Assembly: GCA_945787465.1 (NCBI GenBank)
Contig: CALZIZ010000018.1
Coordinates: 1 to 54,311 of the forward strand
Source: an uncultured Desulfuromonadales bacterium
GTDB lineage: Bacteria; Desulfobacterota; Desulfuromonadia; Desulfuromonadales; Trichloromonadaceae
DNA length: 54,311 nucleotides
Reading direction: 5' to 3'
Part shown: one piece after another, positions 7,964 through 16,420 of the stretch
Layout: each line of letters begins with the position of its first letter
Numbering within the stretch: position 1 is the first letter of the stretch
Position numbers and translations under genes: made by a program
Notes under the pieces: model-generated
Seen by the model: only the letters and a program-made list of their open reading frames with translations
Databases searched by the model: none
What the model was told of the DNA's origin: nothing

Positions 7964-8520
7964 CTCATGCCCCCATTCGAGCCCTGTGATTTTTGGTACC
8001 TTCTTCCGCACCTGAATCAACTACACCGTTTGTTTTTTACAGCATTTTGATCAACTTCCCCTGAGAACCTAGCAAAGGCCCTGCCATTTTTTACTTGAAA
8101 CATAGATTTAAACGTTTTTTCAATGATGGCTGTTCAAGGGATGGTAGTTTTGGTCGTTAATTCTGCCACCAAATAATGCCGAATCGAAGAGGATGACCAA
8201 ATTCGATCTTTTTGCCCCAGAGCGATGCACCCAGGACGCCTGAGTGGAGCCATTTGGACCACCCCGATGCTTTCAATTAATAACGATGTACGTGTTCTTT
8301 CCAAAAGGGCCCAGCGAATGAAACGCCATTTTCATCTCCCGACAGCACAAACCGTAGCAAAAACCTACAGTGTGGATTTTGTCTACAGCTCGATGGGGCC
8401 ATCAAAACCCTCTGCCTTCAGGACATGCTTCAAATTTCCACAACTCAGGCGGGTACCATTTTTCGCAAGGTTGGGCTCCATCTAACCAAACCTGCCGAAC
8501 TTCACTCGTTGCACAAAAAA
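7964..8520. other. Intergenic stretch, no supported gene
   Basis: About 550 bases between the ribbon-helix-helix gene and the terminator at 8521. Short open frames on the plus strand (for example 8225-8485) have no ribosome binding site and no family character. The AT-rich part just upstream of 8020 presumably carries the promoter of the ribbon-helix-helix gene. I see nothing else. Confidence 0.45.
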
Positions 8521-8522
8521 GG

Positions 8523-8552
8523 AAAAAAATTGGGGGAACAATTTGTTCCCCC
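8523..8552 (-). terminator. Rho-independent terminator for the minus-strand group ending at 8676
   Basis: On the minus strand the arms GGGGGAACAA and TTGTTCCCCC (8532-8552) form a perfect 10-base-pair hairpin followed by AATTTTTTT. It lies about 125 bases beyond the stop of the membrane protein gene. Confidence 0.8.
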
Positions 8553-8675
8553 ATATCAGGAGAGAGTGACGCAGGAGGCGTCGTGTAGCCCCGCTCCCCC
8601 GGTTGCTTTTCTACAGGGGATAGCGGGGTTTGGGATCGGGCCGGAGATTACATCCCCACCCGCTAAACCATTGTA

Positions 8676-9203
8676 CTAAAAGGGCAATTGACCTGAGGCC
8701 ATGAGCATGAAGGACGGAATCCAAAGCCCGAAGGGCACCCACAGGATAAGGGACCAGGCGACAGTGCTGGCTTTCAGCTTGCCATATGCATTCAGCCACA
8801 CCTGGAGGGTGAGAACCGTGTATCCCAGGCAGGCAAAGGCAAAGTAATTGCTCTTGGCGACCAGAACCGTACCATCGGCGCCTGCGCCACCGGTGTAAAA
8901 AAGAACCGTGTAGATCGCCGAGATCACTGCTACCGCCAGACTGACGTTGCCGACCGAGCGCATGTCTTCCAGCCCTGCCAGCAGAGCATAGGCGACCGTG
9001 CAGTACAACAGACCGTGAGCAAAGAGAAGGCCACCGGTAAAGGCGTCCTTAAAAACCGCCGTTTGAAGAAAAGCTCCAAAAACCACGACCAGGCCCACAA
9101 AGGCGGTGATCGCGCCGGTTCCCTTGGCCTCGCCTTTGCCGAGAAACAAAATCGCTACCGAAATCCACATCAGGCTGATCGCTACCAGAATCGCTAAAGT
9201 CAC
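8676..9203 (-). CDS. AmiS/UreI-type six-helix membrane protein
   Basis: A 175-residue, almost entirely hydrophobic protein with about six membrane helices (residues 1-20, 30-48, 60-77, 85-104, 118-138 and 148-168). The pattern, length and segments such as AYALLAGLEDMRSVGN and WVPFGLWIPSFMLM recall the AmiS/UreI family of small amide, urea or short-chain acid channels. No urease or amidase gene is near, so acetate or another small solute is possible. It follows the DUF4242 gene by 65 bases on the same strand and ends at the terminator 8523-8552. The family assignment is by pattern only. Confidence 0.6.
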   Translation of the reverse strand: MTLAILVAISLMWISVAILFLGKGEAKGTGAITAFVGLVVVFGAFLQTAVFKDAFTGGLLFAHGLLYCTVAYALLAGLEDMRSVGNVSLAVAVISAIYTVLFYTGGAGADGTVLVAKSNYFAFACLGYTVLTLQVWLNAYGKLKASTVAWSLILWVPFGLWIPSFMLMASGQLPF

Positions 9204-9230
9204 TGTCCTTCTCCTTCACCCTTGATAAAG

Positions 9231-9259
9231 TCCCCCCCCGACCTCATTGTCAGGGGGGA
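9231..9259. other. G/C-tract hairpin between two minus-strand genes
   Basis: A run of C (9232-9239) faces a run of G (9253-9258) across a 13-base loop. It lies in the spacer between the DUF4242 gene and the membrane protein gene and may stabilise or attenuate the transcript. Confidence 0.4.
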
Positions 9260-9267
9260 GGAATTAT

Positions 9268-9543
9268 TTATGCCTCGGAAGTTGTGGGATCGATGATGGT
9301 TTTCACCTCGGAAACCCGATTTGCCGGAAATCCCCCCTTCTCGGCATGTTCGCGCACCAGCTCTTGGCTCGGGGCGATATAAACACAATAGATTTTGTCA
9401 TCCGTAACATAGCTTTGAACCCACTGAATCTTGGAACCCAGCTGGTTCAGAACGCCACAGGATTTCTGTGAGATGGCCTGAAGTTCTTGGGCCGATAGCT
9501 TTCCTGCGCCCGGGATGTCTCTTTCGATCATGTATTTCGGCAT
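9268..9543 (-). CDS. DUF4242 family protein
   Basis: A 91-residue soluble protein starting MPKYMIERDIPGAGKLSAQEL. The opening strand (KYMIERDIPG), the VQSYVTDDKIYCVYIAPS strand pair and the AEKGGFPANRVSEVKTIIDP end are typical of DUF4242, a ferredoxin-like fold family with a few members reported to bind nickel. The function is unknown. The ribosome binding site AAAGGAG is 7-8 bases upstream. It sits between a small lipoprotein gene and a membrane protein gene on the same strand. Confidence 0.8.
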   Translation of the reverse strand: MPKYMIERDIPGAGKLSAQELQAISQKSCGVLNQLGSKIQWVQSYVTDDKIYCVYIAPSQELVREHAEKGGFPANRVSEVKTIIDPTTSEA

Positions 9544-9573
9544 AACATCGCTCCTTTCAAAGGTTCCAAATTT

Positions 9574-9714
9574 TTAAGGATTATAGATATAATCAAGTCC
9601 CTCATACCCGCAGGCCGGGCACTTGAGCTTCTGTCTCTTTTGGTCCTTGATGGCACAGGCGCCCAGTGACAAGGCCAGTATCGCCACTATTAATAAAGAG
9701 ATCAGCTTTTTCAT
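9574..9714 (-). CDS. Small lipoprotein with C-terminal CPxCG knuckle
   Basis: A 46-residue protein. It has a lysine-containing signal peptide (MKKLISLLIVAILALSLGAC) with a good lipobox LGAC (lipidation cysteine C20), then a short charged linker and KCPACGYEGLDYIYNP. The CPACG pair looks like half of a zinc ribbon or rubredoxin knuckle, so metal binding may need a dimer or partner. It begins 30 bases upstream of the DUF4242 gene start, in the same orientation. A ribosome binding site is weak (GGACC). I know no named family. The signal peptide and lipobox are the reason to call it a real gene. Confidence 0.7.
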   Translation of the reverse strand: MKKLISLLIVAILALSLGACAIKDQKRQKLKCPACGYEGLDYIYNP

Positions 9715-9813
9715 CGTTTTTGGTCCTTTCACTTAAGAATGATTGCCTTTTTGTCTCTTCCTCTCTTGAGAAAGGAAACACACAAACAGGCTTCGTGGCG
9801 AAGAGTTTTATGC

Positions 9814-11007
9814 TCAGAAGTTGATTATACCGCCCAGGGCAATGGTGTTGGTTTCCTCTTCGGGGCTGCCAATAGATATTGTATTGACGTTGTATTCGGC
9901 AACCACCTTGAGGTTGTCATTGATGCTGTAGAAAGCAGCCCCGGTAGCAGTCTCATTTTCCCACTTCGTGCTGGCCTCGAGCTCGCTCTCCCCGTAAGAA
10001 CCCACAACTCTGACCGGGCCGTAAGTGTAGGAAGCCTGCAGCAGGTATCCGTTGCTGTCGACTTCATCCCCCGCCTCAATGATCGGAAGACCAAGGGTCG
10101 TGTCGGGGCCGGGACCGAGCAGAAAGCCAACCCCCTTAGCGTCATAACCTGAAGCATGGAAGCTCAATCCGGCGTATCGTGCCCGGATACCGTAGGAGAC
10201 ACCTTCAGACGTGACGTCCTCTTGTGTTGCTAAGTCGCTATTGGTTTCGGATTTCTGGAAAAGAAAACCGGCCCAGGCGGTAACGTCGCCCTTTTCAAAA
10301 CTGTGGTTGTAGGTCAGTTCGCCTTCAAACCGAGGCGTTTTCTCTTCGCCCTTTATTGTAATGAATTCATCCGGGGCGATTTCTTCAACGCTGTCAGTGG
10401 TTCTAGATGGGTCAATCGCGCCAATCGCCAGCTTGAACCCATACATTTCGGGCGTACGGTAGGTAATCTGTGCAGAGGGGAACGGATAGGTGTAGCCTGT
10501 GCCGATATTTCCGAAAGAGACACCAGTGCCATCAATAAGGGCCAAGGTGTCGCTAACATTGCCGTAGCCGAGCAGGATCTCGTCCAGAAAAATGTTGGAG
10601 CGGTTAAACAGGGTAAAGTCTTTGCCGATCAGCACTTGACCCCAGTCAGCATCCACAGTGCCGTAGAACTGACGAACATCGATGCCTGTCTCGGTGAGAT
10701 TGTTGTCGCTGTCATTGATGGTCACCCAGAATGAAGAGCGGCCACCCAGCTTCAGATCACCGACCTGCTTGCTGAAATTAAAACCGACCCAATTGGGCAG
10801 AAAGCCCATTTTCACCCGGGATTGATCACGATCAACTCCTGAAATCTCATTATCAGTGGAACTATAGACATAAAAAGTGTTGAACGACCCATCTACGCTG
10901 AACGAAGTCCCTTCGGTGTCATAGAGGGTTATCGCGGCCTGAGCTGTACCGGCTGCAAACGTTACAAAAAACAGCAATGTTGCAACCTTCATAAGACTTT
11001 TCCTCAT
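9814..11007 (-). CDS. Outer-membrane porin
   Basis: A 397-residue protein with a signal peptide (MRKSLMKVATLLFFVTFAAGTAQA, cleavage after AQA at about residue 24). The mature part is rich in alternating aromatic and polar residues, as in a beta-barrel, for example VDGSFNTFYVYSS, YGIRARYAGLSFHASGYDA and a final NTIALGGIINF. The terminal phenylalanine is the outer-membrane assembly signal. It resembles general trimeric porins of Proteobacteria. ATG 11007 is chosen because GAGGAGG lies 6 bases upstream and the signal peptide begins there; longer in-frame starts would add nonsense. A perfect hairpin lies just before the ribosome binding site. The solute is unknown. Confidence 0.85.
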   Translation of the reverse strand: MRKSLMKVATLLFFVTFAAGTAQAAITLYDTEGTSFSVDGSFNTFYVYSSTDNEISGVDRDQSRVKMGFLPNWVGFNFSKQVGDLKLGGRSSFWVTINDSDNNLTETGIDVRQFYGTVDADWGQVLIGKDFTLFNRSNIFLDEILLGYGNVSDTLALIDGTGVSFGNIGTGYTYPFPSAQITYRTPEMYGFKLAIGAIDPSRTTDSVEEIAPDEFITIKGEEKTPRFEGELTYNHSFEKGDVTAWAGFLFQKSETNSDLATQEDVTSEGVSYGIRARYAGLSFHASGYDAKGVGFLLGPGPDTTLGLPIIEAGDEVDSNGYLLQASYTYGPVRVVGSYGESELEASTKWENETATGAAFYSINDNLKVVAEYNVNTISIGSPEEETNTIALGGIINF

Positions 11008-11028
11008 TCTGTTCCTCCTCGATGTATC

Positions 11029-11045
11029 GTGGCTTCTCAAGCCAC
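11029..11045 (-). promoter_or_regulatory. Hairpin in the porin leader
   Basis: GTGGCTT-GAG-AAGCCAC (minus strand) is a perfect 7-base-pair stem with a 3-base loop. It ends about 10 bases before the GAGGAGG ribosome binding site of the porin gene, so it could affect message stability or translation. Confidence 0.45.
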
Positions 11046-11562
11046 CTGGTTGATATTGCACTGTGCATCATCCTGCTCCTTGAATGGTGCGACCTGGAAT
11101 CCGGAGTCCAGAACCGCCATCCGTGGCCGAGCGCCAAGCTCGGGTGGTCTCAGGCCATGCTCTTGAACATGCCCCCAGCGGGGCACGGTGTAGCCCATCT
11201 GCAAAGCCGATGCCACCGCGTAAAACGGCGGTATACTGCCCAAGCAGCCCCCAATGCACGCTTTGCCATTGTTGCCCGGTTGCCTCAAGTGGGGAGAAAT
11301 GGGATAATGTTTTACTGTTATCGGGGGGCGAGGGGGGAGAATCCGTCGGTCTCCCGGTTTGGAGAGAACCGCCCATCGGGGAGGGGAAAGTCACTATCTA
11401 TCCGGGTCCTTTCCTTGTCTGGCCAGGGGCAGACCGGAGCGGGACGACCGCTTCAGGGGCCCTGTGGGGAGCCCTTCCACAGCGTGGAGTATTTTCCCAA
11501 CGGGGTGGCTGCCCTGTGGTTTACTTGCGTGGTTTTTTCATTTTCAAACTCTGTTTGACGTT
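11046..11562. other. Intergenic stretch upstream of the second alcohol dehydrogenase operon
   Basis: No open frame here has family character or a ribosome binding site. It contains the dyad CTGTGG-N9-CCACAG (11462-11482), about 100 bases upstream of the sigma-54-type promoter. That spacing suits an enhancer site for an NtrC-type activator. The site was found by eye and its role is a guess. Confidence 0.35.
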
Positions 11563-11579
11563 TGGGTATGGGAATTGCT
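11563..11579 (+). promoter_or_regulatory. Candidate sigma-54 (-24/-12) promoter for the dehydrogenase-kinase-regulator operon
   Basis: TGGGTATGGGAATTGCT has the invariant GG and GC ten bases apart and a perfect TTGCT at -12. Transcription would start near 11590, leaving about 75 bases of leader. The operon it serves encodes an NtrC-type activator, so autoregulation is likely. A very similar site (TGGGTAT-N4-TTGC) precedes the dehydrogenase at 27676. Confidence 0.65.
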
Positions 11580-11663
11580 AATATCAAAACTGTCGATTAT
11601 CCGGGCATTTTCAGAGTTTTCAGCCTGACGCCGCCCTCTCCTGCCCCGCCGATAGGGAAATAA

Positions 11664-12830
11664 ATGATGATTAAACAGCAAAACGCATTTTCCCACTGCA
11701 AATTTGAAGTCCCTGAAATTATTTTTGGCCGGGGGTTGCTGAGCCAGGTCGGCTCCTGCGCCCGCCGCCTGGGCGGGAAAAAAATATTCCTGGTCAGCGA
11801 CCAGGGGCTATTTAAAGCAGGATGGGTGGATCAGGTCATGCAAAGCCTGCTCGATTCGGGCCTGAGATTTGCCTATTACGATCAGGTCACCCCAAACCCC
11901 AAAGACTGGGAAGTCGAACAGGGGGCCAAGGAATACATCCGCCACGAAGCCGATGTGATCGTGGGCCTTGGCGGCGGCAGCGCCATGGATGCCGCCAAAG
12001 GAATCGCCATTCTGGCCTCCAACGGTGGCCGCATAAGAGACTTTGAAGGCTCCAACAATATCAACCGTCCCCTGCCGCCCCTGGTCCTTTGCCCCACCAC
12101 CTGCGGGACGGGATCGGACGTGTCCCAGTTTGCCGTCATCAACGACACCCAACGGCGTTGCAAATTGACCATCATGAGCCGTTGCGTGGCCCCGGATATC
12201 AGCCTGACCGACCCGAACACCCTGCAGACCCTGCCGGGAGAATATATCGGCACCACCGCCACCGATGCCCTCAGTCATGCGATGGAGGCCTTTTTATCGG
12301 TGGCTGCCTCCTCCCTGACCGATGTCAATGCCATCAGGGCCCTGCGACTTATTTCCAAAAGCATGGAAAAAGCGGTCAAAGAGCATTCCCCCGAAGACCT
12401 GGAAAACCTTGCCCGGGCCAGCCTGCATGCGGGAATGGCCTTCTCCAACTCGCTGCTCGGCATCGTCCACGCCCTGGCCCACCCCATTGGTGGCCTCTAT
12501 GATGCCAACCATGGCAGCGTCAACGCCGTACTGCTGCAGGAAGTCTTAAGCTATGACCTTCCGGCAGTTGAGGATAAATTGCCCGAACTGGCCTTCGGCA
12601 TGGGCTATCGCACCGGTGGAGACACAACATCCGCTGCTGAAATGGTGCAGGAATCCCTGAACAGACTGCTCGATGCAAGCGGAGCCCCGCGCAGCCTTAG
12701 AAGCCTCGGGGTTGCTGAAGAAGACCTGCCCGCCCTGGCCAAGCAGGCGAAACAGGACATCTGCATTCTCACCTCGCCCAGGCAAGCCGAGGAGGACGAT
12801 CTGCTGGCCATTCTCAAGAGGGCCTACTGA
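11664..12830 (+). CDS. Iron-containing alcohol dehydrogenase, ErcA-like (copy 2)
   Basis: A 388-residue group III alcohol dehydrogenase, clearly a paralogue of the gene at 930. It carries GLGGGSAMDAAKG (nucleotide loop), PTTCGTGSDVSQFAV, the ligand segments TDALSHAMEAF and VHALAHPIGGLYDANHG, and the C-terminal TSPRQAEEDDLLAILKRAY. A ribosome binding site (AGGGA) lies 5 bases before ATG 11664; ATG 11667 is an equal alternative. Its stop overlaps the start of a histidine kinase by one base (TGATG). This matches the dehydrogenase-kinase association known for ErcA/ErcS in pseudomonads. It may therefore act as a sensor of alcohol or aldehyde as well as, or instead of, a metabolic enzyme. Confidence 0.9.
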   Translation: MMIKQQNAFSHCKFEVPEIIFGRGLLSQVGSCARRLGGKKIFLVSDQGLFKAGWVDQVMQSLLDSGLRFAYYDQVTPNPKDWEVEQGAKEYIRHEADVIVGLGGGSAMDAAKGIAILASNGGRIRDFEGSNNINRPLPPLVLCPTTCGTGSDVSQFAVINDTQRRCKLTIMSRCVAPDISLTDPNTLQTLPGEYIGTTATDALSHAMEAFLSVAASSLTDVNAIRALRLISKSMEKAVKEHSPEDLENLARASLHAGMAFSNSLLGIVHALAHPIGGLYDANHGSVNAVLLQEVLSYDLPAVEDKLPELAFGMGYRTGGDTTSAAEMVQESLNRLLDASGAPRSLRSLGVAEEDLPALAKQAKQDICILTSPRQAEEDDLLAILKRAY

Positions 12831-14041
12831 TGGAAGAAGTCAAACGCACCAAAATCGACGAGGGTATCCTCGATAGCCTGTTGGGGCTCGACAGCTCCAA
12901 GATCGGCTTTTATTCCGAAGTCAAACAGAAAATCCAGGAGCTTGAAGCGGCCAACCTCAGCCTGCGCATCAAAAAGAGCGAACTTCAGGCCATATTCGAT
13001 TCCATCAGCGACGGGGTTGTCATCTACAACGACAAAGGCCATGTGCAGCAACGCAACCATATCTGCCCCCGGCTCTTCCCCCAGGAGACCATGGTCGGCA
13101 AGTCCTGCCGGGAACTCTTTCACCCCGAACGCGATCAGCACCCGGAATACTGCCCTGTAGAAAGGGCGCTTCGGGGGGAAAGTGCCCAGCTTTCCATTAC
13201 CTCGACCAGTGACGGAACCGGCACCCGATATTTCGACGTTACCGCAACCCCCATCGAGGACCCCTCCGAACAGACCCGGGCGCTGTTGTTTTTGCGCGAC
13301 GTCAGCCACAGACGGGTCCAGGAGCTGCAACTTTTGCAGGCTGAAAAAATGTCCAGCATCGGCGTGCTTGCCGCGGGGGTGGCCCATGAGATCAACAACC
13401 CCCTGACCTCGGTGGCGGGTTATGCCGAGGCCCTGATACGGCGGCTTCGAGACGAACCCGGCTTGGCTGAAGATCCGCGCCTGGAGGTGTTTTCCCAATA
13501 CCTGGACACCATCATTCGCGAGTCATATCGATGCAAGGGGATTATCGATAACCTGTTGAGCTTCAGTCGTAAATCCGATGGCGCCTTCGGCAGGGTGGAT
13601 CTCAACCAGATTCTGCGTGAAATCCTTGAGCTGGTGCGCCATGGAGCCCGCTACGAAAATGTCGACATCCAGGACCATCTGTCCCCCGAGCTCCCCCCGA
13701 TCAACGGTGACCCCTCGAGCCTGCGCCAGGTCTTTATGAACCTGACAATGAACGCGATTCAGGCGATCAAAGGATCCGGGACTGTGCAAATCTCAACCAG
13801 CCACCACGGCTCAACGGTGACTGCCGAAGTGAAGGACACGGGCACCGGCATCCCCCTTGATGTCATCGGCCAGATCTGGGAACCCTTTTTCACGACCAAA
13901 ACGGTCGGTCAGGGCCTCGGGTTGGGCCTCGCCCTGAGTTATAACATCGTGCAAAAACACCGAGGAGAGATACAGGTGGAAAGCCAGCCTGGTCAGGGAT
14001 CCACATTCATGGTGAGGCTGCCGGCATTTCAGGAGAACTAA
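12830..14041 (+). CDS. Cysteine-containing PAS sensor histidine kinase (copy 1)
   Basis: A 403-residue soluble kinase with no membrane segment. A coiled N-terminus (1-50) is followed by a PAS domain (about 51-160) with C79, C93 and C108 in NHICPRLF, GKSCRELFHPE and YCPVERAL. The HisKA domain has the phosphorylated His186 in [12 protein letters not shown]. The ATPase domain has the N box (VFMNLTMNAI, 301-310), DTGTG (336-340), FFTT and GLGLGLA (362-368). C93 and C108 are kept in the paralogue at 32301. The PAS cysteines suggest a metal cluster, heme or thiol redox switch. Start and stop each overlap a neighbour by one base, so dehydrogenase, kinase and regulator are made together. Confidence 0.9.
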   Translation: MEEVKRTKIDEGILDSLLGLDSSKIGFYSEVKQKIQELEAANLSLRIKKSELQAIFDSISDGVVIYNDKGHVQQRNHICPRLFPQETMVGKSCRELFHPERDQHPEYCPVERALRGESAQLSITSTSDGTGTRYFDVTATPIEDPSEQTRALLFLRDVSHRRVQELQLLQAEKMSSIGVLAAGVAHEINNPLTSVAGYAEALIRRLRDEPGLAEDPRLEVFSQYLDTIIRESYRCKGIIDNLLSFSRKSDGAFGRVDLNQILREILELVRHGARYENVDIQDHLSPELPPINGDPSSLRQVFMNLTMNAIQAIKGSGTVQISTSHHGSTVTAEVKDTGTGIPLDVIGQIWEPFFTTKTVGQGLGLGLALSYNIVQKHRGEIQVESQPGQGSTFMVRLPAFQEN

Positions 14042-15399
14042 TGGCGACGAAAGCAAAGCTTCTTATCGTTGAAGACGAAAAACCGCTCAGGGAATTGCTC
14101 AAGACCGAATTGACCCGCAGCGGCTACAACGTGCAGACCGCCCCCGAGGGCAATGAAGGGCTTGCCAGATACCGCGAGGAAAGTTTCAACGTGGTGCTTC
14201 TGGACGTCAAGATGCCTGGAACCAACGGCGTGGATGTTTTGGCGCAGATGAAGGAGGAATCGAATCTGCCTGAGATCATCATGTTCACCGGTCACGGAGA
14301 TATCGAGACGGCCGTAAAATGCATCAAAGGAGGTGCCTACGACTACCTCACCAAGCCGGTCAAACTCGATGAGCTGGAACTGGTCATCGAAAAGGCCAAC
14401 GAAAAAAATCGCCTGAGACGGGAAAACATCAACCTCAAACTCGAAATCAACAAATTCGAAAACCACCAGATTGTCGGCAAAAGTCCGGCCATCCAAAAGG
14501 TTCTGGATATCGTCAAACGCTGGGGCGCCTGCGACGAGCACGTGCTGGTCTTCGGCGAGAGCGGCACCGGCAAAGAGCTCATAGCGCGCGCCGTCCACGA
14601 TGCAAGCGTGCGCAACGGAAAACCCTTTGTTACGGTCAACTGCGGCAGGCTCAACGTCAACACGGCCGAAAGCGAACTCTTCGGGCACATGCAGGGCGCC
14701 TTTACCAGTGCCTCGAAGGGGCGGGCCGGCCTCTTTGAACTGGCTGATAACGGCACCCTGTTCATGGACGAGATTTCGGAAATGCCCCTCGACGTCCAGG
14801 TCAAGCTGCTGCGCATTCTGGAGACCGGAACCTTCCGGCGCCTCGGCGGCAATCGGGATATCAACGTCGATGTCCGCTTCGTCTTCGCTTCGAACAAAAA
14901 GCTTCAGGAGTGTGTGGAACGGGGCGATTTCCGCGAGGACCTCTATCACCGGATCAACCTGCTGCTGATCAACCTGCCGCCGCTGCGGGAGAGGACCGAG
15001 GACATTCTGCCCCTGGCCTGGCATTTTCTTAAAAAATCCGTCGCCAACGGCCATGAAGAGTGGGAAATCACCGAAGAGGCCATGGCCTCCCTTTGTGCGC
15101 ACAATTGGACCGGCAATGTCAGGGAACTCTCCAACACCATTCGCCGGGCATGCATCCTGGCGACCGAACCGGTGATCACCCCGGACCTCTTTCCTTTTGC
15201 CCCCCCAAAGGGACAGATCCCCCCGCCGGGAAGCAGCCCGACGAGCTCGCCCACAGTCCCCCTGTGGGTCGTCGAGCGTGCCCACATTGAAAAAGTCCTT
15301 GAAGCGACCGAGGGCAACAAGAGCCAGGCAGCGCGCATTCTGGAAATCGACCGCAAGACCCTTTACACCAAACTCGAAAGGTACAACCTGGATGCTTAA
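14041..15399 (+). CDS. NtrC-family sigma-54-dependent response regulator
   Basis: A 452-residue three-domain activator. The receiver domain (1-125) has E11/D12, the phospho-accepting D55, T83 and K105. The AAA+ domain has Walker A GESGTGKE (172-179) and Walker B LFMDEI (239-244). A Fis-type helix-turn-helix (EATEGNKSQAARILEIDRKT) is at the C-terminus. The sigma-54-contacting loop reads GAFTSA (219-224), not GAFTGA, a change at the fifth position; the key Phe-Thr pair is kept. The cognate kinase is surely the gene just upstream (one-base overlap). Likely targets are the sigma-54-type promoters at 11563, 27591 and 39908, which is inference. Confidence 0.92.
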   Translation: MATKAKLLIVEDEKPLRELLKTELTRSGYNVQTAPEGNEGLARYREESFNVVLLDVKMPGTNGVDVLAQMKEESNLPEIIMFTGHGDIETAVKCIKGGAYDYLTKPVKLDELELVIEKANEKNRLRRENINLKLEINKFENHQIVGKSPAIQKVLDIVKRWGACDEHVLVFGESGTGKELIARAVHDASVRNGKPFVTVNCGRLNVNTAESELFGHMQGAFTSASKGRAGLFELADNGTLFMDEISEMPLDVQVKLLRILETGTFRRLGGNRDINVDVRFVFASNKKLQECVERGDFREDLYHRINLLLINLPPLRERTEDILPLAWHFLKKSVANGHEEWEITEEAMASLCAHNWTGNVRELSNTIRRACILATEPVITPDLFPFAPPKGQIPPPGSSPTSSPTVPLWVVERAHIEKVLEATEGNKSQAARILEIDRKTLYTKLERYNLDA

Positions 15400-15429
15400 C
15401 CCCTCATGAACCCATGAGGAGTGAGGAGT

Positions 15430-16416
15430 ATGGAGAACATGAAACTCATCGATTCCTACGGTCGAAAAATCAATTACATGCGCCTGGCGGTGACCGACAG
15501 ATGCAACCTGCGCTGCCGGTACTGCATGCCAGCGCAGGGGGTTCCCAAGGTCACCCCCCAGGAGATCCTCAGCTATGAGGAACTCTACCTGGTGGCCCGG
15601 ACCGCCGTCTCCATGGGCATCGAAAAGATTCGCGTTACCGGTGGCGAACCGCTGGTCCGCAAAGGGATTCTTGAGTTTTTGAATCGCCTCTCCTCCATCT
15701 CCGGGCTCAAGGAGCTGGTGCTGACCACCAATGGGCTCCTGCTCGAAGAGATGGCAGAAGATCTTGCCAGGGCCGGCGTGCAACGCCTGAATATCAGCCT
15801 CGATTCCTTCGATCAGCAGACCTTCAAAGAGATTACCCGCTGTGGCGACCTGAAAAAAGTTTCCGCCGGAATCGCTGCCGCCGAACAGGCCGGGATTCCG
15901 GTCAAAATAAACATGGTAGTCATGCGGGGGGTCAACGATGCCGAACTCCTCGACTTTGCCGCCCTGACCCTGAAAAAGCCCCACGCGGTCCGCTTTATCG
16001 AATACATGCCGACCATCAAGGAAGAGAACTGGCAGTCCCTGGTCGTCCCGGGGTCAGAAATACTCGAGCGTATCGCCCAAAAGTTTACCTACAAGAACCT
16101 TGACCACGCCGAGCTGGCCGGCCCTGCCCGCAACTATCACATCGAGGGAGCCAAGGGCAGCATCGGGGTCATCACCCCGCTCTCCGGCCATTTTTGCGGC
16201 GACTGCAACCGCATTCGCCTGACCGCGGCCGGCACGGTCCGAAGCTGCCTCTTTTCAGAGCGGGAATACGATTTAAAGCCCTTCTTGCGGGCCGGCGACG
16301 CTGCCGCCGTCAAGGTCGCCCTGCGCCGCATTGTTGGCGACAAGCCGGGCCAGCACCAGATCACCAGCACCGAAGCCGACCACCAGGCTTTCGCCATGTC
16401 CAGCATCGGAGGTTAA
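15430..16416 (+). CDS. moaA: GTP 3',8-cyclase MoaA
   Basis: A 328-residue radical SAM enzyme of molybdenum/tungsten cofactor synthesis. It converts GTP to 3',8-cyclo-7,8-dihydro-GTP. The N-terminal cluster motif is C25-x3-C29-x2-C32 (DRCNLRCRYCMP), with RVTGGEPLVR next. The C-terminal cluster segment FCGDCNRIRLTAAGTVRSCL and the terminal double glycine SSIGG are characteristic. ATG 15430 is used, with GAGGAG eight bases upstream; GTG 15421 and ATG 15439 are alternatives. A small inverted repeat (CTCATG/CATGAG, 15403-15418) lies by the ribosome binding site. It follows the response regulator by 30 bases and precedes a MOSC gene by 4, so it may belong to the sigma-54 operon and supply cofactor for an aldehyde oxidoreductase elsewhere. 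Confidence 0.95.
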   Translation: MENMKLIDSYGRKINYMRLAVTDRCNLRCRYCMPAQGVPKVTPQEILSYEELYLVARTAVSMGIEKIRVTGGEPLVRKGILEFLNRLSSISGLKELVLTTNGLLLEEMAEDLARAGVQRLNISLDSFDQQTFKEITRCGDLKKVSAGIAAAEQAGIPVKINMVVMRGVNDAELLDFAALTLKKPHAVRFIEYMPTIKEENWQSLVVPGSEILERIAQKFTYKNLDHAELAGPARNYHIEGAKGSIGVITPLSGHFCGDCNRIRLTAAGTVRSCLFSEREYDLKPFLRAGDAAAVKVALRRIVGDKPGQHQITSTEADHQAFAMSSIGG

Positions 16417-16420
16417 ACCC

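Noticed and set aside
8225-8588. Small plus-strand proteins
   Set aside because: No ribosome binding site, no recognisable sequence, and they run into the terminator of the minus-strand group.
8581-8675. tRNA-like segment (GC-rich, with TAGCGGGGTTTGGGATCGGG)
   Set aside because: It cannot be folded into a cloverleaf with proper arms and anticodon loop.
11084-11581. 165-residue plus-strand open frame
   Set aside because: Low-complexity composition typical of GC-rich non-coding DNA; it overlaps the sigma-54-type promoter.
13800-15984. Long minus-strand open frame opposite the response regulator and moaA
   Set aside because: It is the mirror of two certain genes in GC-rich DNA; its translation has no domain.
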